Of a DNA stretch of 34,042 bases, positions 6,677-14,588 are shown piece by piece. The notes below the pieces were generated by a model. That model was given only the letters and a program-made list of their open reading frames with translations. It searched no databases and had not been told where the DNA came from. The position numbers were made by a program, and so were the translations under genes. The stretch covers positions 1 through 34,042 of the forward strand of contig JASFUX010000006.1 in NCBI GenBank assembly GCA_050050115.1, written 5' to 3'. Each line of letters begins with the position of its first letter. The first letter of the stretch is position 1. Source of the stretch: JASFUX01 sp050050115. GTDB taxonomy: Bacteria > Pseudomonadota > Alphaproteobacteria > Caulobacterales > Maricaulaceae.

Positions 6677-8616
6677 TGCACCGTTCGTATCTCTGCTCGT
6701 CGGCGGCAGCGCTGCTGACATTCGCTTCAACATCCGCTTACGGAGAAGACGTCATCGTCGTCACCGCCACGCGCGCCGAGGTTGCGGCCGACCAGCTCGC
6801 GCCGATGCTCGACGTGATCGATTTGGACGATCTTCACGCGGGCAACATCATCACGCTCACAGACGCGCTCGGCGAGGTCCCGGCCATGCAGGCGGTCGGA
6901 ACCGGCGCGGCGGGCGCGCAGACGTCGGTCTTCACCCGCGGGACCAATTCGAACCATACGCTCGTGCTGCTCGATGGCGTGCGTCTCAACGAGGCAAGCA
7001 CGCCCGCCGGCGCTTTTGACTTTGGTCAGGACACCATCGGCGACGCCGCGCGCATCGAAGCGGTGCGCGGCCCGTTGTCGTCCGTCTACGGCTCGGATGC
7101 GGTCGGCGGCGCGGTCAACATCATACCGCGGCTGGGGCAGGCGGGAGATACGGAACGCTTCTATGACGTCTCGGCGGGGGAGTTTGAAACCTATCGGGCG
7201 CTCGTCGGTGTCTCGGGCGGAACCGAGCGGGCGTCCTATCTCGTCTCCGCTGAGGCCTTCGAGACCGAGGGCTTTGACCAGGTTCCCGAGCGCTTCGCCC
7301 TTTCGACCGGCGATCCGGACGGTGGACGGATGCTGACCTTGACCGGCGCGGGAACGTTCGGCGTGACCGACACAGTCTCGCTCGAAGGCCTCGCGCGCGT
7401 GCGCCAGGCGGAGTCCGAGTTTGACAGCTTCGGCGCCGGCCCGTTCTTCGCTCAGCGAGGCGATGATCCCGATCTGGAGATTACGCAAAACGACTACACG
7501 GTCTGGCGCGCGGGGGCGGCCTATGCGTCCCCTGGCGGTGGCTTTGAGTCGCGGGCGCGGGTCGGGCAGGTGCTGGTTGACCGCGAGTTCTCCAACGACG
7601 GCGCGGCGACGGACGTGTTCTCGTCCGAGCGGACGTTCGCTGAATGGCTGAACGTTTGGCGTCCAGAAGAACGCGGCGGCTTCGTCGCGCCGACGTTGAC
7701 GTTCGGGCTCCAGGCCGACGAGGAGGACATCGCCAACGACGCGGCCTTTTCCGATCCACTCGACCGCGGCGAGCGCCACGCCGGCGTCTTCGCCGTCGCG
7801 CATGCCGGATTGGGCTCCCGGCTCTACGCCACAGCCTCTGCGCGTCATGACGATCACGAGGCCTTCGGCGGCGTGACCACGGGCGGGCTGGGCCTGGTGT
7901 TCGATCTGCCCGAAGCAGGAACCCAGCTCACCGCTTCATTCGGCACGTCCTACCGCGCGCCGACGTTGACCGAGCGCTTTTCGGAAAGCCCGTTCGAGGC
8001 GCCCAACCCGAACTTGGCGTCCGAGAAAGGGGAGAGCTGGGAGCTGGGCGCGCGCACGGTTCAGACGATCGGCGGCCGGCAAGGCGCGCTGCGCGCCGGG
8101 GCGAGCTGGTACGAAACCGAGATCGACGACCTCATCGTCTTCGTGTTCGATCCGAGCACCTTCGTCGGAACCAACGTCAACATCGGCGCGGCGGAGATCT
8201 CGGGCTACGAGGCTTATGTCGACGTCGAGCCCGCTGACTGGGGCGCGGCGCGGCTGAGCTACGCATACGCTGACGCGCGGGATGCGGACACCGGCGTTCG
8301 GCTTGCGCGGCGCGCGGCGCACGTGTGGAGCGCTCGGGTTGACGTTCGGCCGCACGATCGCGTCTCGCTCGGCGCGGAGTGGCGTTACGTCGGGCGTCGT
8401 CTCGATACGAACTATGACGATGACGGCTTCTTCGTCGGCTCGGGCCTCCCGATCGAGAGCTTCGAGACGGTGCGTCTGACGGGGCAGCTCGAGCTTTCCG
8501 GCGCTGCCGTTCTCTATGCGACGCTCGAAAACGCGCTCGATGAATCCTACGAGCAGCCGGACGCCTTCGCCAGCGCGCCGCGTGCGCTCACCGTCGGGGT
8601 GCGCGGGCGGTTCTAG
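6676..8616 (+). CDS. btuB: TonB-dependent vitamin B12 receptor BtuB
   Basis: The 646-residue product is an outer-membrane TonB-dependent receptor that imports cobalamin. The signal peptide (about residues 1-23) is followed by a TonB box (EDVIVVTATR), then the plug domain with the LLDGVRLNEA and VRGPLSSVYGSDAVGGAVNI motifs shared by BtuB-like receptors. The rest is alternating beta strands of a 22-strand barrel, ending in the aromatic C-terminal residue (GVRGRF) needed for barrel insertion. The cobalamin riboswitch upstream supports cobalamin as ligand. The frame stays open to 6367, but that extension runs through the riboswitch and lacks a signal peptide, so ATG 6676 is chosen. No btuC, btuD or btuF is in the window. 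Confidence 0.92.
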   Translation: MHRSYLCSSAAALLTFASTSAYGEDVIVVTATRAEVAADQLAPMLDVIDLDDLHAGNIITLTDALGEVPAMQAVGTGAAGAQTSVFTRGTNSNHTLVLLDGVRLNEASTPAGAFDFGQDTIGDAARIEAVRGPLSSVYGSDAVGGAVNIIPRLGQAGDTERFYDVSAGEFETYRALVGVSGGTERASYLVSAEAFETEGFDQVPERFALSTGDPDGGRMLTLTGAGTFGVTDTVSLEGLARVRQAESEFDSFGAGPFFAQRGDDPDLEITQNDYTVWRAGAAYASPGGGFESRARVGQVLVDREFSNDGAATDVFSSERTFAEWLNVWRPEERGGFVAPTLTFGLQADEEDIANDAAFSDPLDRGERHAGVFAVAHAGLGSRLYATASARHDDHEAFGGVTTGGLGLVFDLPEAGTQLTASFGTSYRAPTLTERFSESPFEAPNPNLASEKGESWELGARTVQTIGGRQGALRAGASWYETEIDDLIVFVFDPSTFVGTNVNIGAAEISGYEAYVDVEPADWGAARLSYAYADARDADTGVRLARRAAHVWSARVDVRPHDRVSLGAEWRYVGRRLDTNYDDDGFFVGSGLPIESFETVRLTGQLELSGAAVLYATLENALDESYEQPDAFASAPRALTVGVRGRF

Positions 8617-8655
8617 AGCGAAACCGGGTTCCACCTCTCCCGGAACCGGTTCAGG
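8614..8655 (+). repeat. Imperfect palindrome at the btuB stop, possible dispersed repeat
   Basis: AACCGGGTTCC (8622-8632) can pair with GGAACCGGTT (8642-8651) with one bulged base. The sequence starting TAGAGCGAAACCGGGTTCC resembles short palindromic repeats scattered between genes in many alphaproteobacterial genomes (from memory). The TAG that ends btuB belongs to it. Whether it is repeated in this genome cannot be seen here. Confidence 0.45.
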
Positions 8656-8665
8656 CGAAAGAAAG

Positions 8666-8693
8666 CGGGCCCGCAGCGGTTGCTGCGGGCCCG
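8666..8693. terminator. Bidirectional intrinsic terminator between btuB and the exported-protein gene
   Basis: A perfect 12-pair stem (CGGGCCCGCAGC with GCTGCGGGCCCG) closed by a GGTT loop lies between two converging genes. On the minus strand it is followed by CTTTCTTTC, a fair T-rich tail. On the plus strand the tail is only TTCAAGTT. It probably stops both transcripts, more efficiently for the minus-strand gene. Confidence 0.8.
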
Positions 8694-8762
8694 TTCAAGT
8701 TCGAAACGGCCGAGCGGGGAGGGAGTGTCCGGCCGCTTCTCCAGCTATTGTGTGCTAGCGGA

Positions 8763-9179
8763 CTATTCCGTTTCGGCTGCGTCTTCGTCGTCCATCATCA
8801 TGTCGGCGCGCGAGCCGGTCAGCTCGATCTCGCCGACCGCGGCGGCCAATTCGCCCTCCGCACTCGCCGTGCCGGTGAGCGAGTCGCCGTCGATCATGAT
8901 GTCGTAGTTCAGCGTCAGCTCTCCGGCGCCGGCGGCCTCGAACGCGCGCTTGAAAGTGACGTGATTGCCGTCGACGGCGACGTCGGAGATTGCTGAATCG
9001 CCGCTGTCGCTTTCATAAGTGATCGCGTAGCCGTCGTCGGCTTCGGTGATGGTCATGGTCGAGGACGCTTGCGCCGATGAGACGCTCCACGTGCCCGCAA
9101 CGCCTTCGTGGTGATCCGCAATCGCCGGCGCGCCGATGAGCGCCGCCGCAAAGGCAGTCGAAACAAGAAGCTTCTTCAT
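8763..9179 (-). CDS. Small periplasmic protein, unknown function
   Basis: A 138-residue protein without a family I can name. It begins MKKLLVSTAFAAALIGAPAIA, a clear Sec signal peptide with a cleavage site after AIA near residue 21. The mature part is about 115 residues, very acidic and Ser/Thr-rich, with alternating short strands (GTWSVSS, TMTITEADDGYAITYES, VTFKRAFE) that suggest a small beta barrel or sandwich, perhaps lipocalin-like. It ends in MMMDDEDAAETE. ATG 9179 was chosen over longer frames because GGAGAA lies about eight bases upstream and the signal peptide starts there. It stands alone, ending at the terminator shared with btuB. Confidence 0.82.
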   Translation of the reverse strand: MKKLLVSTAFAAALIGAPAIADHHEGVAGTWSVSSAQASSTMTITEADDGYAITYESDSGDSAISDVAVDGNHVTFKRAFEAAGAGELTLNYDIMIDGDSLTGTASAEGELAAAVGEIELTGSRADMMMDDEDAAETE

Positions 9180-9446
9180 AGGAATTCTCCAAGGTGAGTT
9201 TTTTTTGCGGAGAACGTATGGGCGCGGACGCCGACAAAGCGGTCGCACTCGGCGCATTGGTCGCTAGTCGCCTGATCGCTATTGGTCCGCGTTCGCTTGG
9301 GAGTGGTCCCCTGCGTGTCCTCCAACGCGCGGGATGCTCAGTGCGAAAGATGGCGACGTTGCGGCGGCAAAGCGGGCAAAAAGAGGGCGGGGCGAACGCC
9401 GTTCATCAATCGAGCGGCTGGCGCCTGGCGAGCAAAATTGAAATGA

Positions 9447-9602
9447 TCAGTTAGCAGATGAGGTTGGAGCCAGCTCCGCCGGCGTCACCTGCAGCTGAAC
9501 GTCTTCGATATCTCCGTCGGGGAGGACTGCAGGCGCCGCGACGATCGCGGCCGCCAAGCCCAGCACAATCGCGCGCGCCACATAGTGTTGTGCTCGGATC
9601 AT
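9447..9602 (-). CDS. 51-residue exported or membrane-anchored peptide (short ORF)
   Basis: A short frame starting ATG at 9602 and ending TGA at 9447 encodes 51 residues. The first part is basic (MIRAQHYVAR), followed by a hydrophobic helix (AIVLGLAAAIVAAPAV) and an acidic tail (PDGDIEDVQLQV). This is the layout of a signal peptide or single membrane anchor with a short extracytoplasmic part. The ribosome binding site is weak (GAAAGAT). A TTGACG hexamer lies at 9647-9652, but no convincing -10 follows. It is the best coding candidate in an otherwise empty stretch from 9180 to 9831. Function unknown; expression is not assured. Confidence 0.45.
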   Translation of the reverse strand: MIRAQHYVARAIVLGLAAAIVAAPAVLPDGDIEDVQLQVTPAELAPTSSAN

Positions 9603-9831
9603 GATCTTTCACGCCTTCGTGCTTGTGCGACTGTTCAAACCTAGCGCGTCAATCGGGCGAGCGGCGGGCCCGCTTTGGGCGGTTTCGCGATCTTCAAGGC
9701 GATGTTGCGGCCTCTCGATGCGGGGCGCGTCATATCGGATCAGATCGCCACACCTCCAGCACCGGGCCGCGGACGGCTGCACGCAGGGCCGGAGCGTTGC
9801 GCGCGCGCACCAGTCCGCCTTGCCTGCAGCT
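9603..9831. other. Intergenic stretch, no gene seen
   Basis: Together with 9180-9446, this stretch between the exported-protein gene and the flavoprotein gene holds no convincing gene except the 51-residue frame between the two parts. Frames on both strands exist but lack ribosome binding sites, domain motifs and plausible composition. The only notable sequence is a run of eight T at about 9196-9203, just upstream of the exported-protein gene. Confidence 0.5.
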
Positions 9832-11475
9832 TCAGCGGGGGCCGCGCAGGCTGCGGTCGCGCAAGATCTCACGGGCGGCGTTGCGGCCGGGCAGGCCGGT
9901 GACGCCACCGCCGGGATGGGCGCCCGAGCCGCAGTGGTAGAGGCCTTTCAAGGGCCCGCGGTAGTCGCCCGCACCGAGCGCCGGCCGCGACGCCCAGAGC
10001 TGATCAAGCGTCATCGCGCCGTGGAAGATGTCCCCGCCCAAAAGTCCGAATCGGTCCTCGAGATCCTGAGGGCTGAGGATCGTCCGGGCGATCACCGACT
10101 TGGAGAAGTTCGGCGCATGGGCGTCCACCGCAGCGATCACCGCATCGGCGGCCGCTTCGCGCGCGTCGCTCCAGCTCCTGCCGGCGGGGCAATCGGGAGG
10201 CAGCTCGGGAGCGAACTGCTGGGCGAACAGGCTCGCGACATGGGCGCCCGGCGGGGCGAGGCTGTCGTCGACCGTAGACGGAATGAGCATCTCGACCATC
10301 GGTTTTCGCGACCAGCCGAGCGCCTTGGCGTCGATGTAGGCGCGGTCCATGTAGTCGAGCGAAGGTGCGATCACGATTCCCGCGCCGAGGTGCTCGCCCG
10401 CGCCGTAGTCCGCGCTCGTTTGGGGCAGGCAGGAGAATTGCGGAAGCTCTGAGAGCGCCACGTTCATCCGCAGCACGCCCGAGGCGTTGCGCCAGGCGCG
10501 CATGCGCCGCAGGAACTCCGCCGGCAGTGCGTCCGCGGGCGTCAGGCGCGTATAGAGCAGCTTGGGATTGACGCCCGAGGCGACGATGCTCGCGCCCATG
10601 ACCCGTCCGTCCGCGAGGCGGACACCGACGGCCTTGTCCTTCTCGACCAGCACCTCGGCGACCTCGGCGTCGGTGGCGAGTTCCGCGCCCGCGGCTTCGC
10701 AGGCCCGGGCCATGGCCCGGGTGATCGCGCCCATGCCGCCTACGGCGTGACCCCAGGCGCCGCGCTCGCCGTTCACCTCGCCGAACACATGGTGAAGCAG
10801 CACATAGGCCGTGCCCGGCGTATCCGGGCTCGCGAAGGTGCCGACGATGGCGTCAAAGCCGAAGGCGGCCTGCGTCTGCGGCGCCTCGAACCAGCCTTCG
10901 AGCAGGCTGCGCGCACTCTTTGAGACGAGGTCGAGCACGTCTTGCTGCAACCCTGTTCCGCCCTTCAACGCCGGGTAGAGCTGGCGGCCGGCGGTCGCGG
11001 CGGCGGACCAGCCGCGCCGCGGGCTGGGCGGGGTCTGCTCGGCGAGGCGGCGGAGGAGATCGGCGACGGCTGAAAGCCGCGCGGCGTAGGCGGGGTAGGC
11101 CGCAGCGTCCTTTTGCGAGAATTTGGCGAGTTCGGCTTGAGTGCGCGCGAGGCCGCCGCCGATCTTCAAGAAACGTCCGTCTTCAAACGGAAAGAAGTTG
11201 GCGAGCGGGCGGGGGAGGATCTTCAGGCCGCGTTCGGCCAGTTCCATGTCGGCGATCACCTTGGGCGAGAGCAGGCTCACCGTGTAGCTCGCGACCGAAT
11301 TGCGAAAGCCGGGATGGAATTCCTCGGTCACCGCTGCGCCGCCGACGACGCCCGCGCGCTCGAGCACGCGCACCCTCAGCCCCGCACGCGCTAGGTAAAA
11401 GGCGCACACGAGCCCGTTGTGGCCCCCGCCGATGATCAGCGCGTCGAGATTGTCGTTGGCGGCGACGGTGGTCAT
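9832..11475 (-). CDS. PYROXD2-like FAD-dependent oxidoreductase (phytoene desaturase superfamily)
   Basis: A 547-residue flavoprotein. The N-terminus has the dinucleotide-binding motif ALIIGGGHNGLVCAFYLA (residues 12-29), followed by VLERAGVVGGAAVTEEFHPG, which is typical of the CrtI/phytoene-desaturase superfamily. The C-terminus carries the second FAD-contacting motif, LYHCGSGAHPGGGVTGLPG. Length and the GDIFHGAMTLDQLWASRP region match the PYROXD2-like group found in many proteobacteria and in mitochondria; the natural substrate of that group is not established. There are no carotenoid genes nearby, so a role as carotenoid desaturase is unlikely. It appears to be transcribed alone. Confidence 0.88.
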   Translation of the reverse strand: MTTVAANDNLDALIIGGGHNGLVCAFYLARAGLRVRVLERAGVVGGAAVTEEFHPGFRNSVASYTVSLLSPKVIADMELAERGLKILPRPLANFFPFEDGRFLKIGGGLARTQAELAKFSQKDAAAYPAYAARLSAVADLLRRLAEQTPPSPRRGWSAAATAGRQLYPALKGGTGLQQDVLDLVSKSARSLLEGWFEAPQTQAAFGFDAIVGTFASPDTPGTAYVLLHHVFGEVNGERGAWGHAVGGMGAITRAMARACEAAGAELATDAEVAEVLVEKDKAVGVRLADGRVMGASIVASGVNPKLLYTRLTPADALPAEFLRRMRAWRNASGVLRMNVALSELPQFSCLPQTSADYGAGEHLGAGIVIAPSLDYMDRAYIDAKALGWSRKPMVEMLIPSTVDDSLAPPGAHVASLFAQQFAPELPPDCPAGRSWSDAREAAADAVIAAVDAHAPNFSKSVIARTILSPQDLEDRFGLLGGDIFHGAMTLDQLWASRPALGAGDYRGPLKGLYHCGSGAHPGGGVTGLPGRNAAREILRDRSLRGPR

Positions 11476-11552
11476 CGGGAGAGCTTAGAGGCAAACGCCG
11501 GTCCCGTCGTCCTCGGGTCTCCTCGTTTCGCCCCAGGTTCTCGCCAGGCGGC

Positions 11553-12236
11553 CTAGAACTCCTCGCCCACGGCCTCTGTGAGAAACTTCAACACCGGTTT
11601 GGCCGCGGCGAAGGTGGTCGCGACCTCGTCCACGAAGGCGGCCGAGCCCGCAGCTTTCTGGGTGTTCTCCTTCATCACGAAGAATGAGCGGCGCTTGAGG
11701 TCTTCGACCGCGGGGTGATCCGGATCATAGCCGCGCGGCGCGCGCGTCAGCGGATCGCCCTCGCGCAGATCGCCGAAAGCTGCGACGACCTTCTTGTCGG
11801 CTTTGGCTTTCTCCCACGCCTTGGTCTTCTCCACGATCGCGTCGCGGATGCGCCCGAGCGCCGGTGCGTCGGGCTTCCAGACGCCGCCGCCGTAGAAGAC
11901 TTGGCCCGGCTCGAGATGCAGATAGAAGCCCGGCACGTGCGCGTCCTTGCCGCGCGCGTGGCGGAACTGCAGGCCGGCGTTGGTCTTGTACGGGCTTTTG
12001 TCCTTGGAGAAGCGCACGTCGCGGTGGATGCGGAACACCGACTTCTTCGGGTCTGTAACGAAGTTCGGCGAGATCTTCGTCAGCTTCGGTCCCATCGCGA
12101 TGACGAAGTCGCGCAGCACGTCCTTGACGTCGCTTTCGTAGCGAGAGCGGTTCGCCTCGAACCACGCCTTATCGTTGTTCGCCGCCAGCTCTTTGAAGAA
12201 CTTGAAGAACGACGGCTTAAAGCCTGAAAACGCCAT
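11553..12236 (-). CDS. DUF2461 / TIGR02453 family protein
   Basis: The 227-residue protein belongs to the DUF2461 (TIGR02453) family. It opens with the usual FSGFKPSFFKFFKELAANND and the WFEANRSRYE segment, then FRIHRDVRFSKDKSPYKTN, GLQFRH and FYLHLEPGQVFYGGGVW, which are the conserved blocks of the family. No biochemical function is established; members are cytoplasmic and occur in bacteria and fungi. The ATG is at 12236. A possible promoter with TTGACA lies about 60 bases upstream (12272-12301). The gene is divergent from the basic protein at 12379. Confidence 0.9.
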   Translation of the reverse strand: MAFSGFKPSFFKFFKELAANNDKAWFEANRSRYESDVKDVLRDFVIAMGPKLTKISPNFVTDPKKSVFRIHRDVRFSKDKSPYKTNAGLQFRHARGKDAHVPGFYLHLEPGQVFYGGGVWKPDAPALGRIRDAIVEKTKAWEKAKADKKVVAAFGDLREGDPLTRAPRGYDPDHPAVEDLKRRSFFVMKENTQKAAGSAAFVDEVATTFAAAKPVLKFLTEAVGEEF

Positions 12237-12271
12237 GCCAGCCCCTGCTTGCGCGTCGCAACCCGCGTGAG

Positions 12272-12301
12272 ATCAAAACAAGAACATTCAAGCGGTGTCA
12301 A
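12272..12301 (-). promoter_or_regulatory. Candidate sigma-70 promoter for the DUF2461 gene
   Basis: On the minus strand TTGACA (12301-12296) is followed after 18 bases by TTTGAT (12277-12272), about 36 bases before the ATG at 12236. The -35 is perfect, the -10 is fair. It is predicted by eye only. Confidence 0.45.
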
Positions 12302-12309
12302 GACAATCT

Positions 12310-12338
12310 GCGGTGCGGAGGGAGATTCGCCGCACCGC
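12310..12338 (+). promoter_or_regulatory. Leader hairpin upstream of the basic protein gene
   Basis: GCGGTGCGG (12310-12318) and CCGCACCGC (12330-12338) form a perfect nine-pair stem with an 11-base loop that contains GGGAG. It sits about 40 bases before the ATG at 12379, in the space shared with the divergent DUF2461 gene. It could be a leader structure or a protein-binding palindrome. No T-run follows, so it is not a standard terminator. Confidence 0.4.
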
Positions 12339-12378
12339 CTCTTGGTCTCGCCGCATTGAGGCTCCATCTGGCCTCCTC

Positions 12379-13176
12379 ATGAGACGCGACATGGACAAGG
12401 TGATCGTCGAGCGCCCGCGGCTGGGCCGCTCGTACAAGCGCCCGCCCGGGCGCAGCCGGCCTCTCGAGGACGAGGACGGAACGCCGCTGCGCGTCCAGCG
12501 GGCGAAGGGCGCGCGCGTGCTCAAGCGCGAAAAGCCGCTCAAGACCAAGTCGCTCAATGAAAACCTCGCGCCGCTGTTCCGCTACCTCGACCGCCAGGTC
12601 GGCCGGCCGTGGGACAAGGTGTGGTCGGAGCTCTCGCGCGAGCTGCGTCCGACCTCCACCGTTCAGGAGCACGTGCGCGATCACGTCCGCGACTATGTCG
12701 CGATCCAGACGCGTGCGGTCGACGGCGGGGTGGAAGTCACCCCCAAGTACGGCGGACCCGTGCCGCTGAAGAAATCCTGGTCACGGCTCTATGTCGATCC
12801 GCGTACCGGCATTCTGCGTCGCAATCCGCACTGGAATTCATTCCGTCGACGGCACAAAGCGCGCAAAGCCGAAGAGGCGCGCGAGCTCAAGGCGCGCATG
12901 CAGGTGGTCGACAAGACCACCCAGCTGCATCGCCTGAACGACGGTTCGTGGTGGGAGGTCACGCTTGGCCCCGCGCCGGGCGAGCGCAAGGGCGAGGTCG
13001 ATCCGCGCTGGCCGGCCGCGCGCGTTGATCGCCCGGACATCGACGCGCAGGACGTCGTGCTGCGCGCCGGGCTGTCGAATCTGCCGCGCTGGAAGCTCTA
13101 CAACGCCTACGGCGTGATGGCCGTCGAAAAGCGCCAGCTCTCACGACGAGACGTGAAGAAGCGGGGGCTGGGGTAG
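12379..13176 (+). CDS. Conserved-looking basic protein, unknown function
   Basis: A 265-residue protein I do not recognise by family. The start MRRDMDKVIVERPRLGR is followed by a strongly basic, Pro/Arg-rich segment (to about 65), then a compact region (PLFRYLDRQVGRPWDKVWSE, HVRDHVRDYVAIQT) that looks folded. Next come an Arg/Lys-rich helix (FRRRHKARKAEEARELK) and a stretch with GSWWEVTLGPAP. The very basic character suggests contact with RNA, DNA or ribosomes (inference only). No signal peptide or membrane helix is seen. ATG 12379 is preferred to an earlier in-frame start because upstream residues look non-coding. It has its own leader with a nine-pair hairpin. Codon use resembles neighbouring genes. 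Confidence 0.72.
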   Translation: MRRDMDKVIVERPRLGRSYKRPPGRSRPLEDEDGTPLRVQRAKGARVLKREKPLKTKSLNENLAPLFRYLDRQVGRPWDKVWSELSRELRPTSTVQEHVRDHVRDYVAIQTRAVDGGVEVTPKYGGPVPLKKSWSRLYVDPRTGILRRNPHWNSFRRRHKARKAEEARELKARMQVVDKTTQLHRLNDGSWWEVTLGPAPGERKGEVDPRWPAARVDRPDIDAQDVVLRAGLSNLPRWKLYNAYGVMAVEKRQLSRRDVKKRGLG

Positions 13177-13231
13177 GGGCGCGGCGGGCAATCCTGTTTC
13201 CACGCGGATAGCCCTGAGAAGTGCGGTCGCT

Positions 13232-13621
13232 TTATTGCGATTGCAGCTGCGCGATATTGTGCTCGAGGTTCGCTCGCTCCTGCTCGCGCAATTCGCCTTC
13301 CTCGAGCGCGCGCGTCCAATCGGCGATCGCGCCGTCGATGTCGTCCGTCTGATACTTGGCGCCGCCCTTCAGATAGAGGATGACGCCCAGCTCGTACGGG
13401 CTGGGCTCGAACTGCGCCTCGATGGCGTCGAACTGCACGATCGCGCTCGCGTAATCTTCGTTGGTCAGCATCTGCTGCGCGGCGACAGTCGCTTCTCCGA
13501 CTTCCGGCGTGAAAAAGCGGCCTGCGTCGTCGCCCTCGGCGGCCAGCGCGGCGTTGGAGGCGAGGAGAACGGCCGCCACCCCGATCGACGTAACCAGCTT
13601 GGAAACGAAATTCGTCCGCAT
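13232..13621 (-). CDS. Exported TPR-like repeat protein
   Basis: A 129-residue protein with a Sec signal peptide (SKLVTSIGVAAVLLASNAALA, cleavage near residue 28). The mature part is helical with a TPR-like pattern: MLTNEDYASAIVQFDAIEAQ and YLKGGAKYQTDDIDGAIADW have the spacing of Ala, Tyr and Asp/Gly residues seen in tetratricopeptide repeats, which mediate protein contacts. About two to three repeats fit. It ends in a charged helix (EQERANLEHNIAQLQSQ). ATG 13621 is supported by GGGGAGG seven bases upstream; the longer frame begins in non-coding-looking sequence. The partner is unknown. It probably resides in the periplasm. Confidence 0.8.
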   Translation of the reverse strand: MRTNFVSKLVTSIGVAAVLLASNAALAAEGDDAGRFFTPEVGEATVAAQQMLTNEDYASAIVQFDAIEAQFEPSPYELGVILYLKGGAKYQTDDIDGAIADWTRALEEGELREQERANLEHNIAQLQSQ

Positions 13622-13738
13622 GCGCGCCTCCCCGCGGGTGCGCCGTCTCGTCAGGGGACGGCGTTCAACCGATGCGGGAAGCTTAGCACGAAAGCGCGGT
13701 CCGCGCACAGAGCGCGCCGCGCGGCGATCTCGGCGCGT

Positions 13739-14101
13739 CTACCAGCGTCCCGAGCCGCCTTCGTCCTCGCCCATGGCGCGGAGGATGCGCTCGATTGCGT
13801 CGTCCGTGCCCATCGCGACGCGGCGGGCGTTGGCGTGGATGTCGCGCACGATCGCTTCGTAGTCCCGTCCGCCGGGGCTCGAGACGGCTGAAAGATCCTC
13901 CTCGTCGAGGGTCTCCAGCTCGCGGCCGTCGCCGTCGGTGATCAAGAGGGTCACGGTCGAGGGGTTGGCGTCGACGACGACGTTGTAGTCGTCGGCCTCA
14001 AACGCGAACGCGCTCTTGCTCGCGCCCTCGCGCCAGCGAATCTGGCCGTTCTCGGTCTGAGCGTGGATGCGGTCGATCAGGCGTTGCGTGAGTTGATGCA
14101 T
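13739..14101 (-). CDS. Small acidic cytoplasmic protein, unknown function
   Basis: A 120-residue protein with no named family I can assign. Layout: an N-terminal helix (LTQRLIDRIHAQTENGQIRW), a strand region with FEADDYNVVVDANPSTVTLL and ITDGDGRELETL, and a C-terminal helix (AIERILRAMGEDEG). This arrangement of helix, G-x-I-x-W, short strands and a final helix resembles a widespread set of small uncharacterised bacterial proteins, but I cannot confirm the link. A GAGAGGA ribosome binding site lies seven bases before the ATG. It lies 43 bases after the Vsr gene on the same strand and may be in the same operon. Confidence 0.72.
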   Translation of the reverse strand: MHQLTQRLIDRIHAQTENGQIRWREGASKSAFAFEADDYNVVVDANPSTVTLLITDGDGRELETLDEEDLSAVSSPGGRDYEAIVRDIHANARRVAMGTDDAIERILRAMGEDEGGSGRW

Positions 14102-14143
14102 TACAAGTCCTCTCAGCGGCCCGCGGGGCCGTTGGCTCCTCTC

Positions 14144-14572
14144 TTAGTGCGCTGCGCCCGGCGGGCCAAGGAAAGCGCTCAGACGATCGGGGAGATCGTC
14201 GCGCTTCAATTCGCACTCCCACACCGTCAGCACGCGCCATCCGTCGGCTTCGAGGGCTTGCGTCGAGGCGGCGTCCCGAGCGCGGTTCCTGGCGATTTTC
14301 GCCCGCCAGTACGCGGCGTTGGCTTTGGGCATGCGGGCGCCGCGCGCGCAGTCGTGGCCGTGCCAGAAGCAGCCGTGGACGAAAATCACCGCCCGGCGCG
14401 AGGCGAACACCAGATCCGGCGCGCCCGGCAGGTCCTTGCGGTGCAGCCTGAAGCGGTAGCCGAGCGCATGGGCGGCGCGACGCACCAGCATTTCGGGCTT
14501 GGTGTTCTTCGACTTCACCCGCGCCATCACCGCCGAGCGCTGGGCGGGGGTGAAGACGTCGGTGTCGCTCAC
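14144..14572 (-). CDS. vsr: Very short patch repair (Vsr) family DNA endonuclease
   Basis: A Vsr-type endonuclease of 142 residues. Known members nick next to T:G mismatches that arise by deamination of 5-methylcytosine. The sequence has the N-terminal TPAQRSAVMARVKSKNTKPE, the core LPGAPDLVF with catalytic Asp53, and VIFVHGCFWHGHDC, which holds the metal-site histidines and zinc-binding cysteines. ERD-like KIARNRARD and the WECELK cysteine complete the pattern. I chose GTG 14572, with GAGAGAG upstream and 16 bases after the stop of the monooxygenase gene; an ATG at 14626 would overlap that gene. No cytosine methyltransferase is in the window, so its usual partner must be elsewhere or absent. 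Confidence 0.88.
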   Translation of the reverse strand: MSDTDVFTPAQRSAVMARVKSKNTKPEMLVRRAAHALGYRFRLHRKDLPGAPDLVFASRRAVIFVHGCFWHGHDCARGARMPKANAAYWRAKIARNRARDAASTQALEADGWRVLTVWECELKRDDLPDRLSAFLGPPGAAH

Positions 14573-14588
14573 GTTCGCTCTCTCACGT

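Noticed and set aside
9194..9454. 86-codon plus-strand frame in the gap after the exported-protein gene
   Set aside because: No ribosome binding site at the start, no signal or motif, and it overlaps the promoter region of the minus-strand gene.
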